This document shows, one piece after another, positions 26,203 through 34,731 of a stretch of DNA of 64,000 bases. The position numbers and the translations under genes were made by a program. Origin of the DNA: Sedimentitalea todarodis (GTDB lineage: Bacteria; Pseudomonadota; Alphaproteobacteria; Rhodobacterales; Rhodobacteraceae); assembly GCF_032595355.1 (NCBI RefSeq), contig NZ_JASMWN010000010.1:101762-165761 (forward strand), written 5' to 3'. The number at the start of each line of letters is the position of its first letter. Position 1 is the stretch's first letter. Under the pieces are notes generated by a model. The model worked only from the letters and a program-made list of their open reading frames with translations, was not told the DNA's origin and searched no databases.

Positions 26203-26875
26203 TCTCAATTTTTCTGGACGAGCAACCGCTTAGCGACTCGAAAATGGCAGTTTCAGGGGGGGCGATAATCTGAGTGCCGACGATATGCCAGTGGCTTCGA
26301 GAATGCCGTTCTGAGCACGGTTCTCTTCAGAGTCAGGTCTCATTTCTGATATGATCTAAGGGTTTTGCAATAACTCCATCGCGAGTGAGTTTTGATCCTC
26401 CAGTCTGTCTTTTTCTGGAAGTGCGGCCCCAGTTATCCCCAAGAATACTGTTCTCTGGCTCCCATTTGCGGAACCATTCAGCGAGTTATTGAATACCTTG
26501 CGATTGTGATCGCGTAGCGGGATGTTCTTGCAGAAACATGCGCTCCTCCTTCCTTGTTCGTTGCCCGACTGCAGCCGCACCGATCGTCCGTTATCTAACC
26601 ATCGGGGTGGACCAATTCAGTGGGGAAGGATCAGGCCCTTGTTTGGCGTGAAACGAGATTGCTTGGCGAAAACGCCCCGTTCTGTTGATTTCTGGGCGCG
26701 GGTAAATCTATCGCCCGCATGCCGTAAGAATTTGCATTGATCCAGAAGGCTTGCAACTCTCATCGGGCCAATCGAATCTTTGCGGTTTCCCGACGGCGGC
26801 GACCAACAGGTTTGATGGGCAGGTGGATGCGACGGTTCAGCCCGAACAATCGAACATGTAATGGAGAACGACGGA
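26203..26875. other. Unexplained AT-richer region after tRNA-Leu
   Basis: 673 bases between tRNA-Leu and the hydantoinase operon, lower in GC than the flanks. A 74-codon minus-strand frame (26356-26580) has no recognisable domain and is not called as a gene. I found no integrase, no long inverted repeats and no copy of the tRNA 3' end. The last 150 bases should include the hyuA promoter, but no consensus pair is clear. Confidence 0.5.
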
Positions 26876-28957
26876 ATGAAGTCAGCTGCTATACGTCTTG
26901 GTGTTGATATCGGTGGCACATTCACCGATGTCGTCCTCGAGAAGGGCGACAAACAGTTCTCGACCAAGGTGCTGACAACCTATGCGGCACCCGAAGATGC
27001 GATCATCGACGGCATACATCAGGTCTGCGACAAGGCCGGGGTCGCACCGGGCGAGATCGGCCAGATCATCCACGGCACAACTCTGGCGACCAATGCGCTG
27101 ATCGAGCGGCGTGGGGCAAAGACCGCGCTGATCACCACCGAAGGGTTTCGTGACGTGATCGAGATGCGCACCGAGAGCCGGTTCGAGCAATATGATCTGA
27201 ACCTGACCCTGCCCGAGCCGCTCTTGCCGCGCCAGATGCGGTTCACCGTGTCCGAGCGCATCAACGCTCGGGGCGAGGTCATGATCCCGCTGGACCCTGC
27301 CGCCGTCGAGACCGTCGTGGAACGTATCGCAGAAGCCGGTTTTGAAAGCGTGGCGGTGGGCTTGATCCACTCCTATCTGAATCCGGGCCATGAACAGTTG
27401 ATCCGCGATGTGCTTGCCGAACGTCTGCCTGATGTGACGGTTTCGATTTCATCCGAGGTTTCGCCGCAGATGCGCGAGTACGAACGTTTCAACACCGTGG
27501 TCGCCAATGCCTATATCAAGCCGCTGATGGCCTCATATCTGGGTCGGCTCGAGGAACGCCTGCGCGGCGAGGGTGTCGATTGCCGGATTTTCCTGATGCA
27601 TTCGGGCGGCGGGATCATTTCGCTCCGCAACGCCGCCGATTTCCCGGTGCGCCTGGTCGAAAGCGGGCCTGCCGGTGGTGCGGTTTTCGCAGCGCATATC
27701 GCCACGCGCTATGGGCTGGACAAGGTGCTGTCCTTTGACATGGGGGGCACGACGGCCAAGATCTGTCTGATCAAGAACCAGACCCCCACGACCAGCCGCG
27801 TGTTCGAAGTGGCGCGCACCTACCGGTTCAAGAAAGGATCGGGCATGCCGATTTCGATCCCGGTGATCGACATGGTCGAGATCGGCGCAGGCGGCGGATC
27901 GCTGGCCCATGTCGACAGTCTGCGTCAGATTCGGGTTGGTCCGGAAAGTGCCGGTTCCGAACCCGGTCCGGCCTGCTACGGAAGAGGGGGCGAGCGCCCC
28001 GGTGTCACCGATGCCGACCTCGTTCTGGGCAAGCTTGATCCCGACAATTTTGCCGGTGGGTCGATCAGGCTGCACCCCGGCAAGTCGAAGGACGCCCTGA
28101 CCGCCCATATCGGCAAGACTCTGGACATGGGTGCGGTCGAGGCCGCCTTTGGAGTGGCCGAAATGGTCGATGAGAACATGGCGAATGCCGCGCGCGTTCA
28201 TGCCGTCGAAAATGGCGAAGATCTGTCGGAATACACCATGATCGCCTTTGGCGGCGCGGCTCCGCTGCATGCGGGGCGGTTGAGTGAAAAGCTGGGCGTC
28301 AGACGTTTGATCGTTCCGCCGGGGGCCGGAGTCGGATCGGCCATCGGGTTTCTGCGCGCACCTTTCAGTTTCGAAGCCAACCGTTCCGTCTACATGAAGC
28401 TCTCGGACTTCGACGGCGACCTGATCCGCGACCTGCTGACAGAGTTGAAGGACGAGGCCACAGGCTTTGTGCGCACCTGCGACGAAATCAGCCCGATCCT
28501 GAGCGAATTCAAGGTCTACATGCGCTATTCGGGTCAGGGCTGGGAGATTCCGATCGGCCTGACACGAGAGCAGGCGATGGCCCCCGACGCCGCGACCTTC
28601 CTGGCGCGGTTCGAAGAGGATTACGCCAAGCTTTTCGGGCGCACCGTGGCGGGCATGGACGTGGAAATCACCGTCTGGTCGGTCAACGCCACCACACCGC
28701 CGGAACAGGTCGCGCCGGTTGCGGTCACAAATGGCGATTTCGCTGCGATACCGAACGGCACGCGGGAACTCTTTGACGCGGCGACAGGCGAATTCGCGAC
28801 GGCACATGTGATGGAACGCTCGAGCCTTGAAGCGGGGCATCGGGTCTCGGGCCCGGCGGCGATGACCGAGGATGAAACCACCATCATTATTCCGTCCAGC
28901 CTCGACGCCATCCGACAGCCCGACGGCTGCATCGACATCATCCAGAAGGGGGCCTGA
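26876..28957 (+). CDS. hyuA: Hydantoinase/oxoprolinase family protein, subunit A
   Basis: 693 residues. An ATP-dependent amidohydrolase subunit of the HyuA/5-oxoprolinase family, acting with HyuB on N-methylhydantoin-, hydantoin- or 5-oxoproline-like rings. The ASKHA-type phosphate loop LGVDIGGTFTDVVLEKG opens the protein, followed by IIHGTTLATNALIERRGAKTALITTEGFRD, LVESGPAGGAVFAA, SFDMGGTTAKICLI and the late SGQGWEIPIGL domain. The ATG at 26876 is chosen because GGAGA lies 8 bases upstream; an ATG at 26861 would add five residues. It heads a three-gene operon with hyuB and a FAD oxidoreductase. Confidence 0.92.
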   Translation: MKSAAIRLGVDIGGTFTDVVLEKGDKQFSTKVLTTYAAPEDAIIDGIHQVCDKAGVAPGEIGQIIHGTTLATNALIERRGAKTALITTEGFRDVIEMRTESRFEQYDLNLTLPEPLLPRQMRFTVSERINARGEVMIPLDPAAVETVVERIAEAGFESVAVGLIHSYLNPGHEQLIRDVLAERLPDVTVSISSEVSPQMREYERFNTVVANAYIKPLMASYLGRLEERLRGEGVDCRIFLMHSGGGIISLRNAADFPVRLVESGPAGGAVFAAHIATRYGLDKVLSFDMGGTTAKICLIKNQTPTTSRVFEVARTYRFKKGSGMPISIPVIDMVEIGAGGGSLAHVDSLRQIRVGPESAGSEPGPACYGRGGERPGVTDADLVLGKLDPDNFAGGSIRLHPGKSKDALTAHIGKTLDMGAVEAAFGVAEMVDENMANAARVHAVENGEDLSEYTMIAFGGAAPLHAGRLSEKLGVRRLIVPPGAGVGSAIGFLRAPFSFEANRSVYMKLSDFDGDLIRDLLTELKDEATGFVRTCDEISPILSEFKVYMRYSGQGWEIPIGLTREQAMAPDAATFLARFEEDYAKLFGRTVAGMDVEITVWSVNATTPPEQVAPVAVTNGDFAAIPNGTRELFDAATGEFATAHVMERSSLEAGHRVSGPAAMTEDETTIIIPSSLDAIRQPDGCIDIIQKGA

Positions 28958-28960
28958 GCC

Positions 28961-30670
28961 ATGGCCAAAGAACAGTCCAGGGTTTCCTATCAGGTGATGT
29001 GGAACAGATTGATCTCTGTTGTCGAGGAACAGGCACAGGCGCTGGTGCGCACGGCCTTTTCGACGAGCGTTCGCGAGGCCGGCGATCTGTCGGCTGGGGT
29101 CTATGACACGCAAGGCAGGATGCTGGCGCAGGCGGTGACGGGAACGCCAGGGCACGTCAACGCCATGGCCGATGCGGTGGCGCACTTCATTCGCCGGATC
29201 GGGCGGCAGAACATGTATGAGGGTGACGTCTATGTCACAAACGACCCTTGGGAGGGCACCGGGCACCTGCACGACATCACCATGGTCACGCCCTCGTTCC
29301 ACAAGGGTGTGCTGGTCGGCTTCTTTGCCTGTACCGCCCACATTGTCGACATCGGCGGCCGTGGGTTCGGGGCCGACGCGGCAAGCGTGTATGAAGAGGG
29401 GCTGTACCTACCGATCATGAAGTTCGCGGAACGGGGCGACGTGGATGAAACCCTTGTCCGCATCGTGCGTGGCAACGTGCGCGAACCCGATCAGCTGATC
29501 GGCGACATGTATGCGCTGACCACCTGCAACGAGATTGGCCATCGCCGTTTGGTCGAGATGATGACGGAGTTTGATCTGGATGATCTGCAGGGCATAGCCG
29601 AGTTCATTCTTGAAAACTCACGCCGCGCGACGCTGGAACGGATCGCGGCACTGCCTCGGACGTCGGCCTCGGGCGAGATGACAGTGGACGGCTTTGACGT
29701 GCCGATCACGCTGAAGGTCAGGATCACTGTGAAGGAAGACCGGATCATCTCGGATTTCGCGGGCACGTCGATGGTGGACAAGAAGGGCATCAATTGCCCG
29801 CTGGTCTACACAAAGGCATATGCCTGCTATGCGCTCAAGGTGGCGATTGCGCCCGAAATCCCGAACAATCACGCGTCCTTGCTGCCGTTCGAGATCGAAG
29901 CGCCGGAGAATACCATCGTCAATGCGCTGCACCCGGCACCCGTCGCGTTGCGCCATATCGTTGGTCATTTCGTGCCCGATACGGTCTTCAACGCCTTTGA
30001 CAAGATCGTGCCGGGCCTTGTGCCTGCTGAGGGGGCAGGCTGCCTGTGCAATTTCCAGGTTTCGCTGCGGCCGCGTACGGATGCACCGGCCCCGGCGCAT
30101 GCGCGGCGGTCCGAGGTGCTGACATTCAATTCGGGCGGCTCAGGCGCGCGACCCGAGTTCGACGGGCTGAACGCGACGGCCTTTCCGTCGGGCGTCATGA
30201 CCATGCCGATCGAGGCAACCGAACATGCCGGCCCGGTCATTATCTGGCGCAAGGAGTTGCGCCCGGACAGTGGCGGCGCGGGCAAGACGCGCGGCGGACT
30301 TGGGCAATACATGGAGGTCGGGGCGATGGAGGGGCACGAGTTCGACATCCAGGCGATGTTCGACCGTGGCGACCACCCGGCGCGGGGCAGTCGCGGCGGG
30401 CTTGACGGCGCCCCCACCACCATCGCGCAGGACGACGGAACGCCGATGCGCGTCAAGGGCAAGCAGTTCGTACCGCACGGGCGCAAGGTGGTCATGGCCT
30501 TCCCCGGCGGCGCTGGCTACGGTGATCCGTCCGAGCGTGACACCGCGCTGGTAAAGAGGGATCTTGCCCGTGGCTATATCTCCGCCGAAACCGCCGCGCG
30601 TGACTATGGGCTGAGCCAGGAAGACATATCAACGGTTCAGATCGCAGTCAGAAAAGGGGAGGTCGTGTGA
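28961..30670 (+). CDS. hyuB: Hydantoinase/oxoprolinase family protein, subunit B
   Basis: 569 residues, 3 bases after hyuA. It pairs with HyuA in ATP-dependent ring opening. HyuB landmarks are visible: QVMWNRLISVVEEQAQALVRTAFS, REAGDLSAGVYDTQGRMLAQ, YVTNDPWEGTGHLHDITMV, FNSGGSGARPEFDGL, SGGAGKTRGGLGQ and the end FPGGAGYGDPSERD. The stop overlaps the next start by one base (TGATG at 30668-30672), so the third gene is coupled. The substrate is not readable from sequence. Confidence 0.92.
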   Translation: MAKEQSRVSYQVMWNRLISVVEEQAQALVRTAFSTSVREAGDLSAGVYDTQGRMLAQAVTGTPGHVNAMADAVAHFIRRIGRQNMYEGDVYVTNDPWEGTGHLHDITMVTPSFHKGVLVGFFACTAHIVDIGGRGFGADAASVYEEGLYLPIMKFAERGDVDETLVRIVRGNVREPDQLIGDMYALTTCNEIGHRRLVEMMTEFDLDDLQGIAEFILENSRRATLERIAALPRTSASGEMTVDGFDVPITLKVRITVKEDRIISDFAGTSMVDKKGINCPLVYTKAYACYALKVAIAPEIPNNHASLLPFEIEAPENTIVNALHPAPVALRHIVGHFVPDTVFNAFDKIVPGLVPAEGAGCLCNFQVSLRPRTDAPAPAHARRSEVLTFNSGGSGARPEFDGLNATAFPSGVMTMPIEATEHAGPVIIWRKELRPDSGGAGKTRGGLGQYMEVGAMEGHEFDIQAMFDRGDHPARGSRGGLDGAPTTIAQDDGTPMRVKGKQFVPHGRKVVMAFPGGAGYGDPSERDTALVKRDLARGYISAETAARDYGLSQEDISTVQIAVRKGEVV

Positions 30671-31887
30671 TGGCCGGAAAGACCGAAGCACCAGCGCGCG
30701 CATTCTATGACGTGGTCATCGTGGGTGGGGCCATCATGGGGGCGTCCACGGCGTGGTTTCTGAGCGAGAACAAAGACTTCAACGGCAAGGTTCTGGTGGT
30801 CGAGCGCGACACGACCTACGAATACTGCTCGACTGCGCATACCAACAGCTGCATGCGCCAGCAATTCTCGGCCGAGTTGAATGTGCGGATCAGCCAGTTC
30901 GCCGCCGAATTTGTCAAGAATCTCCGCAGCTACATGGGTGGCGACGCACGGGTGCCGGATCTGTCGATCCGGTCGTTCGGGTACATGTACCTGGCCGACA
31001 GCGAGTCTTTCGCCGACGTGCTGCGCCAGAACCAGAAGGTGCAGCTGGCGGCGGGGGCCGCGACGCAGCTGATGGGTCCGGAGCAAATCAAGGCCGCTTA
31101 CCCGTTCTACAATGTAGATGACATCGTTCTGGGCTCGATCAACCTTGTGGACGAGGGATATTGGGATGGTGCGACCGTGTTTGATTGGTGGCGTCGCCAG
31201 TCGCGGGAACGTGGCATCGAATACGTCGAGAACGAGGTCGTCGCGATCAACCGTAACGCCGCCGGTACCCTGGTTGAAAGTGTCACGTTGAAATCGGGCG
31301 AGGTGATCGCCTGTGGTCAGTTGGTCAATGCCTCGGGCCCGCGCGCGGCGGCCACCGCCCGGATGGCGGGCATCGATGTGCCCGTCGAGCCGCGCAAGCG
31401 TTATTCCTGGGTCTTCAAGGCAGACAAGCCGCTGGACCGGGACCTGCCGCTGACGATCGATCCGTCGGGTATCCACGTACGCGAAAGCGGTGGCGGCACC
31501 TACCAGTGCGGCGGCCATTCCGACATCGATCCGGCCGTGGCTTACGACGATTTCACCATGGACTACGCATTCTGGGAAAACCATGTCTGGCCAATCCTCG
31601 CGAGTCGCATTCCGCAGTTCGAAGCGATCAAGGTGCAATCGGAATGGGCCGGGCATTACGCCATGAACACCTTTGATCACAACGCAATCATCGGACCGCA
31701 CCCGGAGCTGTCGAATTTCATCTTTCAGAACGGGTTTTCCGGTCACGGCTTGCAGCAATCCCCGGCAATGGGGCGGGGGACAGCCGAATGGCTGACCTAT
31801 GGCGAATACCGTGCGCTGGACCTGAGCCCGTTCAAATACGAGCGCATCCTTGCGAACCGCCCGATCATCGAAAGGGCCGTAATCTGA
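30670..31887 (+). CDS. FAD-dependent amine/amino acid oxidoreductase (DAO family)
   Basis: 405 residues. A D-amino acid/sarcosine/glycine oxidase-type flavoprotein with N-terminal FAD loop VVIVGGAIMGASTAWFL, the VVERDTTYEYCSTAHTNS segment, and the C-terminal HNAIIGPHPELSNFIFQNGFSGHGLQQSPAMG. The start is the ATG at 30670, overlapping hyuB; a GTG one codon upstream is possible. Because it shares an operon with hyuAB it may oxidise the N-methyl or amino acid product after ring opening, for instance sarcosine from N-methylhydantoin via a carbamoyl intermediate. That link is inference; no carbamoylase gene is present. Confidence 0.85.
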   Translation: MAGKTEAPARAFYDVVIVGGAIMGASTAWFLSENKDFNGKVLVVERDTTYEYCSTAHTNSCMRQQFSAELNVRISQFAAEFVKNLRSYMGGDARVPDLSIRSFGYMYLADSESFADVLRQNQKVQLAAGAATQLMGPEQIKAAYPFYNVDDIVLGSINLVDEGYWDGATVFDWWRRQSRERGIEYVENEVVAINRNAAGTLVESVTLKSGEVIACGQLVNASGPRAAATARMAGIDVPVEPRKRYSWVFKADKPLDRDLPLTIDPSGIHVRESGGGTYQCGGHSDIDPAVAYDDFTMDYAFWENHVWPILASRIPQFEAIKVQSEWAGHYAMNTFDHNAIIGPHPELSNFIFQNGFSGHGLQQSPAMGRGTAEWLTYGEYRALDLSPFKYERILANRPIIERAVI

Positions 31888-32348
31888 GTCGTTGGCGGCG
31901 CCATGCACGTTAACACCAAGATCGCCTGAACGCCTGACTGAGCGCGCTGCCCCAGATCGGCGGGTTCTGCGCCTACGATGCCCATGCGCGCAAGAAACTG
32001 GGCGAGAGCGGTTGCGGAAATCGTCGATCAAAAAAGGCCACCATCAACGCCGTAGTTGATAAATGGCCGATACTTGAGGCCGCTCCGGTGAGCGTTCAGC
32101 GGTGCTGTGTGTTCGTCGGATTTGACAACCAAATCTGATCGAGAATTGACTTGTTTCATGAGCGGTCGGCTGGAAATCGCCACTCGGTGCGTCAAAAATG
32201 ACACATGCTATTTGCGGTCCGGAAGTCGAGCTTGTATAAGCCCTGCATCGGCATATGTACGGCTTCTAAATCGACCCGGGATTTACGAAGAAGGTCTTCG
32301 GATCGGTTATATGTTAGAACAATCGCTACTCTCTAGGAGCAAACAGAT
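31888..32348. other. Intergenic region between the hydantoinase operon and the outer membrane protein gene
   Basis: 461 bases. The first 200 carry a possible YHS-domain remnant (listed separately). At 32116-32138 a near-perfect inverted repeat, TCGGATTTG and CAAATCTGA, spans ACAAC, and AT-richer sequence then leads to the beta-barrel gene, whose Shine-Dalgarno is TAGGAG. The promoter of that gene presumably lies in 32140-32330. Confidence 0.5.
31935..32090 (+). pseudogene. Possible remnant of a YHS-domain gene
   Basis: In one plus-strand frame from about 31944 the translation reads ALPQIGGFCAYDAHARKKLGE, then loses similarity, with KWPILEAAP further on. The PQIGGFCAY...KKL pattern resembles the Cys-containing core of YHS-domain proteins, and the later Trp-Pro a typical end. 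There is no start, no complete domain and no ribosome site. The match is short, so this is a weak call. Confidence 0.25.
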
Positions 32349-32972
32349 ATGATTAGAACCACAGCACTCGCGATGTTGCTTTCCACCGCCGCAGGAGTTG
32401 CGGTTGCCGGCAACACAGCACCCGCACCGGTCGATCCGGTGATCGTGGCACCGGTTGTCGAAGCGCCTTTCTGGGAAGGTTTCTATCTTGGTGGTCAGCT
32501 GGGCTATGCCTTCAGCGACTTCAACATCGACTCCAACACCATCAGCAATTTCGACGAAGACAACGTGATTGGCGGTATCACCGCTGGTTACCTCTGGTCG
32601 CTCGGAAATGGCTGGTATCTCGGACCGGAATTCCAGTACGACTTTACGGACATTTCCGTGACCGATGCGGCCACCGGCAACACCACGTCGCTTGACGCCG
32701 TCGCACGCCTGAAACTGATCGCCGGCTACGAACTGGGCAACGGAATGCTCTACGGCAGCGCCGGTTTCGCCTATGCGGATTTCGACAGCGTCGACAACGT
32801 TCTCGACTTTGATTCGGACAGCTATGTCGTCGGTCTCGGATACGACTGGCGCGTTGGCGACAACTGGACCGTCGGTGCGGAATACATGTACCAGACGTTC
32901 AGCGGCGCCGGTGCGACCGGTGGCGACGTCGACCTGAACTCGATCTACGTCAAGGCGGCATACCGCTTCTGA
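32349..32972 (+). CDS. Outer membrane beta-barrel protein (OmpA-like/Omp25 type)
   Basis: 207 residues with a signal peptide (MIRTTALAMLLSTAAGVAVA, cut near residue 20) and a Pro-rich linker, then an eight-strand-type barrel: WEGFYLGGQLGYAFSD, GITAGYLWSLGNGWYLGPEFQYDF, SAGFAYADF, GLGYDWRVGDNWTVGAEYMY and the terminal VKAAYRF ending in Phe, as required for outer membrane insertion. It is a small porin-like surface protein of unknown role. Acidic residues are abundant, as in marine bacteria. TAGGAG lies upstream and its own terminator lies at 33005. Confidence 0.9.
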   Translation: MIRTTALAMLLSTAAGVAVAGNTAPAPVDPVIVAPVVEAPFWEGFYLGGQLGYAFSDFNIDSNTISNFDEDNVIGGITAGYLWSLGNGWYLGPEFQYDFTDISVTDAATGNTTSLDAVARLKLIAGYELGNGMLYGSAGFAYADFDSVDNVLDFDSDSYVVGLGYDWRVGDNWTVGAEYMYQTFSGAGATGGDVDLNSIYVKAAYRF

Positions 32973-33004
32973 TCTGACGACCCGATCAGAACCTGAATAC
33001 GATC

Positions 33005-33041
33005 TGGCCATTGCGGGCATTCCTGCAATGGCCATTTTCTT
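33005..33041 (+). terminator. Intrinsic terminator of the beta-barrel gene
   Basis: TGGCCATTGC (33005-33014) and GCAATGGCCA (33025-33034) form a perfect 10-base stem with a 10-base loop, followed by TTTTCTT. It lies 33 bases past the stop and faces hisE on the opposite strand, so it may work in both directions. Confidence 0.88.
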
Positions 33042-33078
33042 GCCGATGAACCGTGGCTACTGGGCACGGCGGGTGAGG

Positions 33079-33396
33079 CTACTTCGACGGTCTCGACGCT
33101 TTTTCTGCAATCCCGCTGGTGCCTTGACGGCGAGCCAGCTCCGCCAGCACGTCATCGAACGCGACATCGCGTGACTCCAGCATCACCAGCAGGTGAAAGA
33201 GAACATCCGCCGCCTCGCTGGCGAGGGCGCTTTGGTCGCCTTTGATCGCTTCGATGATGGCTTCTATGGCCTCTTCACCGAACTTCTCGGCGCATTTCTC
33301 CGGCCCCTTTGCCAACAGCTTTGCCGTCCAACTGCTGTCCGGGTCAGCCCCTTTGCGGGCGGAAATGGTGGCGGCGAGATCGCTCAGAACGGTCAT
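33079..33396 (-). CDS. hisE: Phosphoribosyl-ATP diphosphatase
   Basis: 105 residues of the all-alpha MazG-like HisE fold, which removes pyrophosphate from phosphoribosyl-ATP in step two of histidine synthesis. Visible are SSWTAKLLAKGPEKCAEKFGEEAIEAIIEA and SEAADVLFHLLVMLESR, with the metal-binding Glu and Asp residues. The start overlaps the hisF stop by 4 bases (ATGA, 33393-33396), so hisF-hisE are coupled and hisE is the last gene of the local his run. Confidence 0.95.
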   Translation of the reverse strand: MTVLSDLAATISARKGADPDSSWTAKLLAKGPEKCAEKFGEEAIEAIIEAIKGDQSALASEAADVLFHLLVMLESRDVAFDDVLAELARRQGTSGIAEKASRPSK

Positions 33397-34154
33397 GCTA
33401 TCCTCATGGGAATGCCTGCGGCGGCCATGTGCTGCTTGGCCTCGCGAATGGTATAGTCGCCAAAGTGAAAAATCGAGGCGGCGAGCACGGCGCTCGCACC
33501 GCCTTGGGTCACGCCTTCGACGAGATGATCAAGTGTCCCAACCCCGCCGGAGGCAATCACCGGCACATCGACCGCGTCAGAGATTGCGCGGGTCAGTGGC
33601 AGGTTGAAGCCGGCGCGGGTGCCATCGCGGTCCATGCTGGTCAAAAGGATCTCGCCCGCCCCCTTGGCAGTGACGGTGCGGGCAAACGCCACCGCGTCGA
33701 TACCGGTAGGTTTGCGCCCCCCATGGGTGAAGATCTCCCATTTGCCGGGGCTGACGGTCTTGGCGTCTATGGCGACGACAATGCATTGGCTGCCAAACTG
33801 GTCCGCCGCTTCGGCCACCACATCAGGGCGGGCCACAGCGGCGGAATTGAAGCTGACCTTATCCGCGCCCGCCAGAAGCAGATCGCGCACATCCTCCCGG
33901 CTGCGCACGCCACCGCCGACAGTCAGCGGAATATAGCATTGTTCCGCGGTGCGCCGGACCACGTCGAACATGGTGCCCCGGTTTTCGTGGGTGGCGTGGA
34001 TGTCCAGGAAACACAATTCGTCAGCACCCGCAGCGTCATAGGCACGGGCCGATTCGACGGGGTCGCCGGCATCGACGAGATCGACGAAATTGACCCCCTT
34101 GACCACGCGGCCATCGGCGACGTCGAGACAGGGTATGATGCGGGTCTTGAGCAT
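33393..34154 (-). CDS. hisF: Imidazole glycerol phosphate synthase cyclase subunit
   Basis: 253 residues, a TIM barrel that works with HisH to make imidazole glycerol phosphate and AICAR. MLKTRIIPCLDVADGRVVKG holds the catalytic Asp11, the second acid is in VVAIDAKTV, and the phosphate-binding PVIASGGVGTLDHL is present. The start at 34154 is the conserved HisF N-terminus; the frame stays open for nearly 300 bases upstream, but that stretch is antisense to the DUF302 gene. Confidence 0.97.
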   Translation of the reverse strand: MLKTRIIPCLDVADGRVVKGVNFVDLVDAGDPVESARAYDAAGADELCFLDIHATHENRGTMFDVVRRTAEQCYIPLTVGGGVRSREDVRDLLLAGADKVSFNSAAVARPDVVAEAADQFGSQCIVVAIDAKTVSPGKWEIFTHGGRKPTGIDAVAFARTVTAKGAGEILLTSMDRDGTRAGFNLPLTRAISDAVDVPVIASGGVGTLDHLVEGVTQGGASAVLAASIFHFGDYTIREAKQHMAAAGIPMRIA

Positions 34155-34277
34155 GTCCGATCCTTTTGGCCCATGTCCTAATGGCAAAGCCGCGCCGATA
34201 CCAGATATGTGATTGGACCATTGCGTCCTGTCGTGAAGACATGCAAGCGTAAGGACCATCCAAAAAGGGGGATCGAA

Positions 34278-34730
34278 ATGCGTGGACATATCATTCTGGC
34301 AGCGGCACTTGCCGTGACGGGTGCAGGGCAGGCGGTGGCGGATGACTTGGTGCGGGTCAAGACTGACAAGACGGTAAACGCGGCGATGGACGCGCTGCAG
34401 GCGGCCGTCGAAGGGGCCGGAGCGACGGTGTTTGCCCGCGTCGATCACGCTGCCGGGGCGCAGAAAGTCGAGATGGAACTGGACGATGCCCAGGTTCTGA
34501 TTTTCGGCAATCCCAAGCTGGGTACGCCGGTGATGCAGGCCGACCCGCTGGCAGGGTTGTTCCTGCCGCTCAAGGTACTGGCTTATGCGGATGGCGACGG
34601 CCAGGTCTGGCTGGCCTATGAAGACCCGCAGGACATGCTGGATGATCTTGATGTCGCCGCCGACCTGCCCGCCATTGGCAAGATGCAGGGCGCGTTGGGC
34701 AAGCTGACCGCAAAGGCTGCGGGTGAGTAG
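34278..34730 (+). CDS. Secreted DUF302 family protein
   Basis: 150 residues with a signal peptide (MRGHIILAAALAVTGAGQAVA) and a DUF302 domain: DKTVNAAMDALQAAVEGAGATVFARVDHAAGA, LIFGNPKLGTPVMQADPLAGLFLPLKVLAYAD and LAYEDPQDML. The fold is small and alpha/beta, its function unknown; it probably sits in the periplasm. The ATG at 34278 follows AAAAGGGGGA. The gene is on the strand opposite the his genes, between hisF and hisA, and ends 1 base short of the hisA stop. Confidence 0.88.
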   Translation: MRGHIILAAALAVTGAGQAVADDLVRVKTDKTVNAAMDALQAAVEGAGATVFARVDHAAGAQKVEMELDDAQVLIFGNPKLGTPVMQADPLAGLFLPLKVLAYADGDGQVWLAYEDPQDMLDDLDVAADLPAIGKMQGALGKLTAKAAGE

Positions 34731-34731
34731 A

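Noticed and set aside
26356..26580. A 74-codon minus-strand frame in the gap after tRNA-Leu
   Set aside because: No domain, start context or neighbour supports it; kept only as a note in the gap entry.
26203..26875. Genomic island or prophage attached to tRNA-Leu
   Set aside because: No integrase, no repeated tRNA end and no phage genes are visible; only composition is suggestive.
27533..29341. A 602-codon minus-strand open frame across hyuA and hyuB
   Set aside because: Shadow of two clearly recognised genes, with no recognisable motif.
30637..32031. A 464-codon minus-strand open frame across the FAD oxidoreductase gene
   Set aside because: Antisense to a gene with complete family motifs; composition typical of a shadow.
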